NCBI GenBank assembly: GCA_011032825.1
Contig: JAADJZ010000004.1
Coordinates: forward strand, 1,488,001 to 1,552,000
Direction: 5' to 3'
Length of the DNA stretch: 64,000 nucleotides
Source: Massariosphaeria phaeospora
Lineage: Eukaryota > Ascomycota > Dothideomycetes > Pleosporales
Under the pieces are notes generated by a model. It was not told the origin of the DNA. It saw only the letters and a list, made by a program, of their open reading frames with translations, and did no database searches. Shown piece after piece: positions 47,815 through 59,166 of this stretch (position 1 is its first letter; each line of letters starts with the position of its first letter). The position numbers and the translations under genes are program-made.

Positions 47815-48620
47815 AATCGATAGCCACGCTAGGCTATGCCTGCTTTCTGCTCTCAAGTCGGCAAAGTTTTCGCTTGTCAATTCGTTCGACGGTTCAGTGC
47901 AGGCCTATGAATAATGCTGTAGGGTCAAATTTATTCAGTGTGTATATCGGCGAAGGTCTGTTCGTGAGGGCCGCCGTTTTGGGATGTGGCGATCGATGGG
48001 GAAGCGACTTGGCGCGCTCGGTCCAGCAGTTCGCCCTGGCTGATACTCGTACGGTACTCCGTACACGCAGAGCTACATTACCTAGCAGTGTACGGACGGA
48101 GTAGCGCAGTAGGCTTTGTGAAGATGAAGGTAAACTATCTAGAGAATTGTCTTGGTTCTACGTCCGTATATTGATCGGCAATGAACGCTGGATGCCTCAA
48201 CTCAAGAAAGAGAGCTGGTCGCGCAGTACCTGGAGCAATTCCTTGGGATCAAATCCATGGCCAGCATACCGCTTGAGGAGGCAGCGTGGCGTCGACGGAT
48301 AGGGAAGTGTGTTCTCTTCGAGGACAGAGCATTGGCGTGGCAGCCCTGGAGTGACCCGTAGCTGAAAAGCAAGCCCGTGACGGGGCCCTGGCGCTGCTCA
48401 GGTCGCATCCCGCACCAGCCTGCGACACGGAAACAGTCGCATTACTGTCTCTGCACTGTTGCAGTCGTCGCACCGCTCGTCGTCTTATTATCGCGGTCGT
48501 GTTTGGCGGAGTCGCGCCGGCAGTTCCGAAGCCGCCCCGCCCCCAGGAACCACGCCGGCTTCTTCCACGGCGATTCCCTTCCAAGGTTCTGACGTCTCCA
48601 CCGGACGCTGCACGCCCATC
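47815..48620. other. divergent spacer CGI121 / Zn2Cys6 gene
   Basis: About 800 bp containing both promoters and 5' UTRs. The plus frame upstream of 48621 is open from 48459 but has no conserved content. Confidence 0.45.
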
Positions 48621-51590
48621 ATGGGCCCGAAGAGGCCCTCCGACAGCACGCTCCCACCCGACAGCAAGGTTCCCAGAGTCTCCAAAACCGAGCACAGCGG
48701 GCCGCAGTCGCCATTGGCGCCATTGGCCCAGCAGCGCGAGCCGGCCAGCGACTTCTCCGGCTCCGTGAGGAAGAGGCTCGTCGAGTCGAAGCGGACGGGC
48801 CAGGCGTGTGATCGCTGCAAGGTGTGTTACCCCAGATTTCACTATCTCGATGGATATAGCTTCATTGTCGCGTCGCATCTGCATTCACGCCAATGTCCGT
48901 CGCTTCGTGTTGACTGCGGGCTGATGCTTCTTGACGCGCTCTTGCGCAGTCCGTCCCCTGACGAGTCGCGTTGATGGCTAACCGCGCCGCCACAGGTGCG
49001 AAAGATCCGTTGCGACGCACGCCCCGAAGGCTGCCTGCAATGTGCACAGAACCGCACGCCGTGCAAGACCACCGACCGCATCACTGGACGCGCCACGACC
49101 CGAGGACACACGGAGGCCACCGAGGGTGAAAATGCCTTTCTTCGCGCCCAGATCGCCGCACTGCAGGCGCAGCTGAAGGAGGTCGGCGTCGAACCTCGAG
49201 CGATAGCCAACTACAACGACTACTCCACGCAAGGTCCGCCGTGGTCGGCCGGCCTGGGCGGAGACGACTCAACATGGGACGACAGCCCGCAGCGCCGCAC
49301 GAGCACCAACACCTCCCCGCTCTCTGGCTATGCCCCGGCTCAGACGCTTGAGAGGACTGAACATCGGTCACTGCCGACTTTCAAGCAAGACAACATGGGC
49401 GACAACTACCTGGGCGTGTCTTCTGCTGACTCGTTACTCACCCACATCAAGGGCACCTCGCTGGCGGTCTTTGGCTCGGAAATCGACATCACTGACTTTG
49501 TGGAGAACGAGGACGATTACGACCAGTCCGTCTTCTCGTACCAACACTTCTTGAAAGTGGCGTGGAACGACGAGGAGGTGCAGCCCATGTCCCTCCCTCC
49601 GTACCAGATGCTGACTGAGTATGCTACCTGGTATCTCCGTTCTATGAATCCGTACACAATGCTAATCGACAAACCCACGATGATGCAACTGGTGAGTCGG
49701 TGCCCAATGCTCATGGAACTCCACAAGCTAACCAGTACAAGATATGGCGGATTGGCAATGAGCCGAACTTCGTTCCCTCTACCGCGGAGACCGTGTGTGT
49801 CCACATGATGCTCGCAACGTTGACGTACCAGATATCGGTTCGGAATGGCACCGACTCCATGTTAGAAGAATCACACAAGCACTACCGCTATTCCCTAAGC
49901 TTCTTCAAAGATCTTCTACGAAGCCATACATGGGAAGACGTTCAAGCTATGACCCTGATATGCCATCATCTTCGCAACTTTCCAAAACCGGGCGCCGCGT
50001 GGCTCATGTGCTCTACCACCTTCCTCTTAGCCATAGAGTTAGGACTCCATCGATCAAGCAAGGCATGGGCGAACTCTGGGAAGATGGACAAGCTGGAGAT
50101 AGAAATGAGAAAACGAGTGTTCTGGACCCTACATGCTCTCGCCACAAACTTGAGTGGAAAGCTGGGCAGGCCAATGCCGATCAGCGTCGCAGATATAGAT
50201 GTCGAGTTCCCTGAACCGATCAACGACTGTTTACCTGGCGAAGGCACCAATCTGTCTCCATTTCGCCAATGCTCCTACCAAGTCGGCATCCAGATATCGA
50301 AGTATACAGTCTGGTCCGCTGAGCTGTTCCGGACGATATATGCTGTTCGTTCATCCCCAGATACTTATGAGGTGGATCTGAAGAAGCTCGAAGCAGGTAT
50401 TCGTCAATGGAAAGAGGAAATACCGCCAGAACTCCAAGACCCTGCGCGCGCATCTCCGGATGACTATATCATCGCATTATATCTCGAGTACTGGCATCAG
50501 GAGTTCCAGCTTCTGCTTCATCACCCCGCTGTCTGCCGCTCAACGAAACCGGAGGTGATCAATTCGAACCTGGATAAATGCCTAGAATCCGCTCAGAGGA
50601 TGCTATATAACTGCGTGGAAATGACGAAGAGGCGAAGCTTGGATATTCCATGGATTAACACGGTTGTCTACATTGCAGCGATATTCACGACGCTGTTCAT
50701 ATACGACCAAAGGAAAGATCAGATGTCGGCCACAGATGTAACAAAACTCAAAAACGACATGGATCAATGGAGTGATGTCATGACTCACTGCGGAGAACTT
50801 TTAGGTAAGACAGTATCTGCTTTCGATAGCGCACTAGCTAAATCGATGTGTAGGCTCAGGCGATAGGCTCAAAATCGCTATCAACAGGATTGTTGAACAA
50901 TCATTGAGCGGCATCAATGGCAGCATAGTCAAGAGAACAGCAACAGAGTCGCTTGCTCGAGCAGCGTTACAAGCTCCCCAGGAAGCACAAAATGCGCCAC
51001 CAGTGTACGGGAACGGTAACTTCCACCACGAACAGTATTCCAACCCGACTAGTACGACCGCTGATCCTACTCTCGCCGCATCGAGTGCGTCCTACAACAG
51101 CATAGCAGCAGTTACCACATATTCGTACAGCAACGACACGCCTACTTCCGGACATCCACGAGCCAATAGTACATTTGGCCAGCAACCATATGGAACTAGC
51201 GACGATCAAAGTATGCCTCCCTCGCACGCTGCCGCTCTTGCAGCAGCATCATCAGGTGCGACATCTCAACCATCCGGCGACTATGGATATCCCAACTCCC
51301 AAGCTGCCAACAGCAGTCTTCAACCCCAGTATTCGTCTAGCGGGGTGAGCGATTGGCATAGCTGGTCGCGAACGTATATGCAGCAAGGCGCTCCATCCGG
51401 CGAGTATATGAATACAGCTTCTACGTTAATGGCGCTTGGCGGACGAGAAGGCAGCACTCAGGGCCAGGGCCAAAATGCTACCGGAGGCCCTGTTGATGCT
51501 TCGGTAATGCAGACCCCAGGTCTGAGCCACTATGCATGGCCAAGTATTCAGTACGCACTGGATGCCAATGGACACGTTGCGCAGCAATAG
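48621..51590 (+). CDS. Zn2Cys6 transcription factor with fungal TF domain, ~898 aa
   Basis: Exons 48621-48821, 48996-49691, 49742-50804 and 50854-51590 join in frame; the third acceptor could be 49736 instead (two residues longer). The binuclear cluster is split by intron 1: C-D-R-C-K then VRKIRCDARPEGCLQCAQNRTPC (C-x2-C-x6-C-x6-C-x2-C-x6-C). It is followed by TDRITGRATTRG and a heptad-like EGENAFLRAQIAALQAQLKE coiled coil (dimerisation). The middle homology region (about residues 240-640) contains MLATLTYQISV, LLRSHTWEDVQAMTLICHHL, MRKRVFWTLHAL and the L-G-R-P-M-P-I-S motif typical of Fungal_trans. The C terminus is Ser/Gln/Tyr-rich, probably an activation region. Intron 1 inside the zinc cluster is common in this family. 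Regulon unknown. Confidence 0.93.
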
Positions 51591-52776
51591 AAGGCTAATG
51601 TATGGTGTCGTACCTTCTAATGAATCAGAAGGAATGAGGGTAATAGTATTGAGGTGGAAATATATGCGAGGTGAATGGCGCCGCGGCTTTGTGAAGACCA
51701 TTTGGGCAGGGCGACATGGGCATTAAAATGCGGCTCAAATTTCGGCCGCGACCCTGTATACGATACTATGTTTAGTTCTGGACAGTTGAGCAATCGGCCA
51801 AGCGAGAGAAACACGATCTTTCCAAGGATTCCTCCATGAGATGAAAGGCGCAACATTACGAGATGAAATCTCAGTGAAGAGGACACCTGGCTCTTGTAGC
51901 GACGCGGCTAGCGACACGGCATACTAGTATACGGCTTGGAAAGAAAGCCGATGTACGCAGATGTACCTCGAAAATACGCTGCCTCCCGTCCAGGAGGCCG
52001 TTGGCTACGCCCGCATGTGACGGTTACGCGAGAACAAAGGCGACGTGAAGACCGGTCCCCTCCTAGGTAGCACACATGCTGGACCACACCGTCTGTGTCG
52101 GTCGCTGTCCTCCGCGGTACGATTGCACGATTGCCACTCAAGCTACCTACAATTTGACGGCTTTCCAGGTTCGAGAGGCCAGACGCCGAGCTATCATTTT
52201 ACCCTCCAAAACAGCCTCATGCGGTTCATATAAGCTGTCCACGCTAAGGCGCATGGGGAAGGTGCTCGGCCCACTTGGCAGGAACCACGATAAGCTGTCG
52301 AAGAGGGAAGGAGTGGCACAGGGCATGCCACACCCCTGGCATAATTCGTTTCCGGGTCGCACCTGGGTACGATACGCCTACCCTCTTACCTCTACAAGCC
52401 GCCCTACACAGACAATATCTAGCATACTAGATATGATAGGGCTTTGCAAAGATAGAGGTAGACTGCCTACCTGTTGCCAAATACTCCTAGGCTGTGAAGA
52501 GGTTCGCCTGAAGTCTTCTTTCATTAGCAAAAAGTTATCTCCGACTGTCCCACCTTCCCACTAGAGACGTGCCTTCCCACCAAGGACAAGGCCAAAATAG
52601 CTTTTCTGGGTACCCAACAGGCTCGCCACTTTGCAATCTAAATCAATGGCCGATCGCCATGCTCACGCGCCGGATCCTGGTCTACGGGCCGTTTGTCGAA
52701 CTAACAACATCGATATATAGAGGAGGCGACCCAGTTACCAATTATTGCTACGCAGCACTTGCAACTCTCCACCACC
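51591..52776. other. spacer between TF and S28 peptidase genes
   Basis: About 1.2 kb without a supportable gene. A short inverted CTAGATA-like motif lies near 52420-52436, and a TATATAG is present about 65 bp before the S28 start codon, consistent with a promoter. Confidence 0.4.
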
Positions 52777-54624
52777 ATGCGATTATCACTTTTAGTTGCG
52801 GCGCTGTCGCTGTCGCTGTTCCAGACAACCCAGGCCATCAATGGCGGCATCATGCGCAAACTCGAACAGATGGCAGAAATGGGCTTGAACCCTGATGGTT
52901 CGCCCATGGATATTCCGATTGAGATGCAGCTTTCGTCGCTGACGGCTGTCGATAGCACCCCGGCCCCACCCTCTACAACGGACCAGCGAGTCCAGAACAT
53001 TGTCCCGGAGTACGTTGAGTTACCTTTGGACCATTTCGCCAAGGGCGGGGATTACAGCTACGCTGGCACTTTCAACAATCGGTTTTGGGTCTCCGAAACA
53101 GCGTACAAGCCGGGTGCTCCTGTGTTTATTTATGACGTCGGCGAGGCAGATGCAGAACCTGGTGCTCTGAACAGACTACAGAACCAGACTAGCTTCTTCA
53201 AGCAAATAGTTGACAGGTATAACGGTATCGGCATCGTTTGGGAGCACCGATTTTGTAAGAACTCAGTCTTCTAAATCAGCCTTCCATTTCTTTCGCTAAT
53301 TATTTTGCAGACGGCAACTCTACGCCGGAGCCCATTAACCTGAACACCCCGTCGGAGGTTTTCGAATTTCTCACTACTGAACAATCGTTGGCCGATGTGG
53401 ATAGTTTCGCAAAGCAGTTCAGCAGGCCCAACATCAATTATACCCTCACGCCAGACAAGACACCATGGGTATTTATCGGCGGCTCTTACCCTGCCATGCG
53501 TGCGGCATTCATGCGAGACAAATACCCTGACACCATATACGCAAGTTTCGCTTCGTCAGCTCCCGTTGAAGCTTCCGTCGACATGTCGTTCTACTTCGAC
53601 CCTATACCCCGCGGAATGGTCCGATATGGTTTCGGGAACTGCAGCAGCGACATCCACGCCGCAATCAAATCCATCGACAAAACGCTCGAGAGCCCCCGCG
53701 CCGCCGCCAAGCTAAAAGAGCGATTCCTCGGCCTCGGTGCTGCCACGAATGACAACGCTGAGTTTGCCGATGCGCTCACGACCATCTTCTACCAATGGCA
53801 ATCCTATGGTATTGAGGGCGGTAGCAGGGGTTTGAGGAACTTCTGCGACTATCTCGAGACGGATCCGGCGACGAACACGGTGGCGGGTGCGGAGGGCTGG
53901 GCAAAAAAGAAGGGCGCGCAATATGTTGTCGACCGTTGGGCGCAGTGGGAGAACTTCGTGCCCATGGTGAACGCGTACTTGGAGACGTCGTGCTCGGGTA
54001 AAAAGAACGTTACCGGTTCCTGTGATCTGGGCAAGACATTCACGGACCCAGCCGCCATCTCGTGGACCTGGCAGTACTGCACTCAGTGGGGTAAGCATCT
54101 CTTCGTCCTACCTGGCCTCTACCGCTCATACTAACTACCAACCCCCAGGCTACTTCCAATCCGCCAACCTCGGCCCCAACCAAATCGTCTCCAAATACAA
54201 CTCGCTCCAACACCAGCACGACATCTGCCACCGCCAGTTCCCCACGGGCCTGCCCGAATGGCCGCGCGTGCACCGCACCAACGCTGTCTTCGGCGGCTGG
54301 GTGCTGCGCCCCTCGAACGTGTACTGGTCCGGCGGCGAATTCGATCCCTGGCGCACCCTGTCCCCGCTGTCCGGCGAGCCGTTCGCCCCGCGTGTCAGGA
54401 CTTTTACGGCGCCGCCAATGTGTGGCGAGGAACAGAGTCAGGGCGAGATCTTCGGATACACGATTGCTAATGCGCAGCATTGCTATGATTTTAGGCTCGT
54501 GGGGCAGACGGCGCCGGGGGGCGAGGTTAGTCGGAAATTCTTTACGGATGCGTTGACGGGGTGGTTGGGGTGCTGGAAGGGGAAAGGGAAGGGGAGGCGC
54601 GGTGCTAGGGAGTGGAAGGCATGA
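52777..54624 (+). CDS. secreted S28 family serine carboxypeptidase, 577 aa
   Basis: Exons 52777-53254, 53311-54090 and 54149-54624 join in frame. ATG 52777 starts a clear signal peptide (MRLSLLVAALSLSLFQTTQA); an upstream Met at 52759 is less signal-like. The triad is S218 in FIGGSYPAMRAAF, D485 in GGEFDPW and H530 in NAQHCYD, in the order expected for S28 (Pro-Xaa carboxypeptidase/dipeptidyl-peptidase II type). The motif is G-G-S-Y-P-A, with Ala in place of the usual second Gly. WEHRF(Y) precedes the catalytic domain as in fungal homologues. Several N-x-S/T sites suggest glycosylation. Likely an acid-acting extracellular protease releasing Pro-containing peptides (family inference). Confidence 0.94.
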
Positions 54625-55163
54625 GGGAGGGAGGATGGTGGATGGTGGATGGTGTTGTTGATGGTGGGTGATGGACTGGTCGAGTTGTTACCCAGTTTTA
54701 CGCACGTATGATTATCACGAACCTGCATTTTTCCTTATCTCGCACTTCCGTTTCCTACGCGATGACTAATCCGGTTTCCCCTTTTTCCTTCTCATGCGTA
54801 TATAAGCCCCCGCTCCCTCTCTCTCCTCTTCTTTACACGTCAAAGCCGAGCGAACGCTGTCGAGGCGCCTGGCATGGGAGTAAAATATTGATGGGCGGAG
54901 TCCGATGGCGGTGTTGAGAGCGATAAAATACTAGTGGGAAAAAGCATGAGGGATTTGCGTTGGACGTGGGGCTGTGGTATGAAGTGGTTGATGATGACAC
55001 TCATCATCATCAATATACCGAAAACTCTACATCATTCATCACCCTTGTCTCCCCGCCCACCCTGGCATATATAAACCCCCTCTTTCGTGTGCTCTTAACC
55101 TTCTTCTTTTCCTTCACACTTCCTCACTTCGCGTCTCTTTAAAACAACGAGGAAGACGCATTT

Positions 55164-55277
55164 ATGTGGTCTAAAATGATAGATAGTTCCGACCCATGGG
55201 GTTGGGAGTTAAGCTTGTCAAGGACTGGGGCGATAAGCGTGGGGAGAAGGGCGGGGAAGGGCGATGGAACGTTGTGA
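55164..55277 (+). CDS. tiny ORF in array unit, about 37 aa
   Basis: The ATG lies about 30 nt after the CTCTTTAAAA element and about 96 nt after the TATA box at 55068. The frame begins M-W-S-K-M-I-D and ends in TGA near 55277. Length and sequence differ from the neighbouring units, so coding status is doubtful. Listed because its position in the unit matches the other ATG elements. Confidence 0.15.
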   Translation: MWSKMIDSSDPWGWELSLSRTGAISVGRRAGKGDGTL

Positions 55278-55374
55278 GAGAAGAGGATGTGGAGAGCAGG
55301 GCGAACACAACTCCTTGTGCGCCTATATAAGCCCCTCGCCCTCCGCACTCCCACACCTTTCTACGCCACAAGAC

Positions 55375-55446
55375 ATGTCTGCTACCGTTCGAAAAAGAGA
55401 CACCAAGCGGTGCTATGTATTTGAAAAGCGGAAAGGAGGGAGCTGA
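55375..55446 (+). CDS. tiny ORF, 23 aa, basic, in array unit
   Basis: ATG 55375 lies 51 nt after the TATATAAG at 55324 and the frame closes at TGA 55446. The peptide begins M-S-A-T-V-R-K-R and continues T-K-R-C-Y-V-F-E-K-R-K. The T-K-x-C...Y...E-K-x-basic order matches the 20-aa ORF at 39915-39977 in the other array. It is the best coding candidate of the plus array; translation is unproven. Confidence 0.3.
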   Translation: MSATVRKRDTKRCYVFEKRKGGS

Positions 55447-55554
55447 TGTGTGTGCGTGCGAGTGAGGCGGGATAAAATCAAGACGATATGGAGTCATGGG
55501 AGCATACTGTTGTATCTCCCTCTGTATGGACACGTGTGCTGAGACGTCTACGGC

Positions 55555-55562
55555 TATATAAG
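55555..55562 (+). promoter_or_regulatory. TATA box of array unit 4
   Basis: TATATAAG is followed about 30 nt later by TTTTCTCTACACAC and 62 nt later by CTCTCTAAAA, the most complete copy of the unit. Confidence 0.5.
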
Positions 55563-56600
55563 CACCCGGAATCACGTACCACAATCCCTTTTCTCTACAC
55601 ACAGCCTGTCCGGGGTCTCTCTAAAAAAGAAAAAGAAAATCGTACGATGGGCTAAAATCCGACGCGAAGGAGCCCGATGTGTTTGTGTCTTGAGCACTCG
55701 GCGGAAAACTTAGACGACTTCGACCTATGGGAACGGAGTGTTGTGTGTCCGTGAAGTCAAAAGTGCTACGACATCTACAGCTATGAACCTCCTCACATAT
55801 TATATCTACGATCTCTCTAAAAGTCATGAAAAGAGCTCGTGATGGTCCAAAAGCAAAACTTGGTCTGAATTCTGGGATTGTGATTCCTTCGATACGCGGT
55901 CAAATGAGCGGGACGGGAACGAAAAGGTCGCGGTCGCGAACATGATGAGTGTAAGCGGATCGTGCGAAGTGGTATGTGGATGAAAATGAGGGATGGCTGA
56001 TTTATAAAAAATACCAAAGGAACAGAGAGAAAATGGCATGAGCAGTCTGGGCGAAGCGTTCCGTGAATAAGAATGAAGAAAACCCAGCCCCTCGTGCATG
56101 GAGGCTTTTCGCCCTGGGGGAGAGAAAAACGAATAAAGGAACGGAAAGATTGGACCTTGTGCGGGTACATGAGCACGGCTCTGGTTCTCGCGCTCGATTC
56201 CTCAAATTCTGCTTTTACGTAACTCTAAAAGTGCCGTCGACAATTATGATGGTAGAAGAACAGTCCACCCTTGACCCATGAACGGGAGGAGCGGGAATGC
56301 ATTTAAACATCATGGGACCCCAGTTTGATGGTCGGAAGTTTGTTGGAAACAAAACAGTATCGACAGTATGGGTATGAGAGTCTTCTGCTAGAGTGGTGTT
56401 CGATTGAATTTTGAAACTTCAATGACAACTGTCATATGGGGCGGGAGTTGTGGGAGCTGGACATATATAAGTCCTTTTGCTCGGTGCTTTCGAGTATCAT
56501 TGCATTTCACTCCGCTTGTCTGGGAGCTCTCTAAAAATAACAGCTGCAGCCACCACCATGGTGTGAAAGTCGCTGGAGGCGTGGGGATGGGAAAATAAAT

Positions 56601-58433
56601 CGAGCTGGGATTTAGACATGTGGGAGAGTGACAGAGTGAGAGGATAATTCTGAAGTCTATGGACGAGGACGTATATGGTGTGAAGGGTCTTTCTCGACAA
56701 CAAATCAGAGTTGTTCAAGACGATGAATTGTGTCGAGACCTGCGAATATCATCATGAGGCTCCAGAACCAGACGGCATTAGCAGGCTCCTTGGGAATTTC
56801 GAAGTGCTTAACAAGTCGAACTTTATCGAGCGTTCCGTTATGGCTAGGCTGCTGCCTCTCCGATAACCCAAGGTTAACTCTGCTATGGTCGGAAGAATAC
56901 ACTACGAAGCAGTCATGAGATTAAAATGATTCGAAAACCACCGCATGAGTAGGGAATAGAGACGCGTATCAAAATTCACAGGGGGCCAAGGCAAATCACT
57001 TGAAAAGCTAGGGCCACCCAGACATGGCTGTTAAAAACAAGAATTCGCAGCCGTATGAGCAGTGTCGAGCAGCCGGCCGAAACGGGTATATTGAGCGATT
57101 GTGTCGACCTCTTCCACTACTTAGTATAGAATCTTTAATCCTCTCTCGTTGTCGTTCTTTACTCTCTGAGTTCTTTGTCGCTTTTCTGAAATATGGAAAA
57201 ATTTAGCTGCAAGGTGTAAAAAAGTTTAGAAGATAAAAATATGGATCAATAGAAACATATCTCCCAGCGACACATGGCTTGGACGTATTGGAGGAGGTAC
57301 ACAGGGACATATGAACGAGAATAGAGCCCGTGTACAAAAGCGTGGAAAATGACTCGTCGGTTGATACAATGCGTGCGGGCAAACAGGGAATGATGCATAA
57401 AATAACGACAACTTTGGACTGCCAAACCTTCACTACAAGGGCAGTATTTGGAGATATAAAACAACCTACAGCGACCTATATGGGTTCATATGACCCGAAA
57501 GAGACCGACATGGACGGCTTGAAATAAATCACATTCACCGCGTTTCCATGACGAGTTCGGGATCGAAAGAGTTTAGAAAATGCACGTACCCCGACAGATG
57601 GTCTGAGACTGTTTGCGGAATTCTGTTGTAAAAAAACAAAAAAAAAACAGGGACTTTTTCACCATGTGGAGGGGGTTCCGAAGTCGAAAAATTCAGAATC
57701 AGGCTGAATGTACTATACAGCTGTGCCGGAAAGAATTCTCCTCCTTTACCTGCACCGTTTGCCTTGCACGAGACGCATGTGGATGAAAAGCGGGCTTTGC
57801 GTTAAATAGAAGAAACTTGGACGTTATGCGTCTGGACGGGTCAAAACGTTGAAATGGCTTCAACAGGACATTATGGATTTGAATGAGCGAAAAAATCATA
57901 CACAAGTAGTATGAAACTACAAGTAACGAAGTCGTATGCTTGTGCGGTGGGTTTCCACTTCCGCGCGTTTGTAAACCGCGGTTTTTTGGCTTCTACTGCA
58001 CGTTACTCTCTGCATACTATTGAGTTACTCTATACACTAGAGACCATTCGAGCTATGGTGAAATAGTAGGAAGCGGCGTTGAAATCTGCCAAATGTAAAT
58101 GAGCACGTAACAGCTTACATGAAGATTGGAGTAGGAACTTGTAAAAGTAACAACGGTACAAATAGCTACTTTCTCAGAAGACTGCCCGGTCACTTGCTCT
58201 GTAGGCGGTTGACAGAGGCGGGAGCTGTAGGCGAGCGCAGGCGAAAGTGTCGTGTGTAAGGAAATACTGCGAGACAAATGCATGGTAATTAGGTGCAAAA
58301 TAAAACACGTGATTATCGCTACCGTCATTTATCTCTATGTAGTTTTTCTGCATAGACTAGGGCGAGACAAAAACTATTCAAAGTTTTCTAAACGTAAAAT
58401 CAAAAAGCAGACAAGAAGCAAAAAATGTGAAAA
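56601..58433. other. AT-richer spacer, possible decayed array units
   Basis: No supportable gene. Possible further remnants are TTACTCTCTGCATACTA at about 58004 followed by ATGGTGAAATAG at about 58053, and ATGGAAAAATTTAG at about 57192. Confidence 0.35.
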
Positions 58434-58434
58434 A
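58430..58434 (-). terminator. Pol III terminator of 5S rRNA
   Basis: Four to five T on the minus strand lie directly at the 3' end of the 5S gene, and a second T6 tract lies about 15 nt further (plus-strand A run near 58419-58425). Confidence 0.65.
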
Positions 58435-58552
58435 CATACAACAGCGGGTATTCGCTAGTGGTCACCCACCTAACTACTAATCCGCCGGTACACTGCTTAA
58501 GTTCAGCTGAGCGAACGGGAAGCGCTGTATTCAGTGTCCTATGGTCGTATGT
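58434..58552 (-). rRNA. 5S ribosomal RNA
   Basis: The minus strand reads as a complete 119-nt fungal 5S rRNA: it starts ACATACGACCATAGGA, contains GCTTCCCGTTCGCTCAG and CTTAAGC, continues with TTAGTAGTTAGGTGGGTGACC, and ends GTTGTATGT. Helix I (ACATAC/GTATGT) and helix II (ACACTG/CAGTGT) pair perfectly, and helix V GCGG/CCGC also pairs. The internal control region is present and a T-run follows at the 3' end. A single isolated copy fits the dispersed 5S genes of many filamentous ascomycetes. A few loop positions differ from the usual consensus, so it may be a variant type. Confidence 0.92.
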
Positions 58553-59004
58553 ATTAGAAATTGTCAACTTTTGAATACATATAGTAGCTCCACCTGTACC
58601 TTCTTCATCTTCGCTTCAGGGCGAATTGCGCACGCCGAGACACCGAACATTTGATCTCCGAGCAGTATTCTATAGACCAGAAGAAGTTTGTACATTCTAC
58701 CACAAGCCATGTAGCATCTAAGCGGAAAAAGCATGTCTACAAATCAACACCAATTCACAGCATACGCTTTCATGTGGCCGATCTTAATCACGAAAGCTTC
58801 TCCTAGGCCGAACATGTGTTCGTACACAAGACTTTTCATTCGTGGCAGTATACTGCGGATGCAGAAAGGGAGAATGAAACAGTTCTAGAGTCGCTTATAT
58901 ATGCTTCCCCCGATATCGCCTCCCTCACAACGCATCGTAGCATCTTGTTTCTTTTTTCTTCGAACGATATAGAGCACGACATATTACTCTTTTCCACTGG
59001 TTTC

Positions 59005-59166
59005 ATGCATCACGCGGTCCACGCATGGCCGGACTCGCATTCCGTCTCCAGAGTGCAGCCGTGTGCAAAGAAGAGAAGAGATACTGGAACTTGTATACCC
59101 GATAACAAGTTCCAGTATCTCTTCTGTCATACAAAGTCTGTAGGTAAAATGCATCATGTAGTCCAC
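59005..59166 (+). repeat. 18-bp direct repeats flanking the hairpin
   Basis: ATGCATCACGCGGTCCAC at 59005-59022 and ATGCATCATGTAGTCCAC at 59149-59166 differ at three positions, all C-to-T or G-to-A in the same direction. They bracket the inverted repeat. Confidence 0.6.
59074..59125. repeat. perfect 21-bp inverted repeat, 10-nt loop
   Basis: The left arm, 59074-59094 (AGAAGAGATACT...TTGT), is the exact reverse complement of the right arm, 59105-59125 (ACAAGTTCC...TCTCTTCT). The loop is ATACCCGATA. Either strand would form a 21-bp stem. Confidence 0.95.

Larger units (their letters stand above)
54799..56600 (+). repeat. plus-strand array of diverged promoter-like units
   Basis: TATATAA(G/A) boxes lie at 54799, 55068, 55324, 55555 and 56464, with a degenerate TATGAAC at 55782; the first five intervals are 269, 256, 231 and 227 bp. 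CTCTCTAAAA or close variants lie at 55134, 55617, 55813, 56222 and 56527; after an intact TATA box the distance is 62-66 bp. An ATGG or ATG element follows 26-31 bp later in each case. Longer similarity also exists: GACGTCTACGGCTATATAAG at 55543 matches GACATCTACAGCTATGAACC at 55770. The short frames that follow differ between units. No terminal repeats or transposase are seen. Confidence 0.6.
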
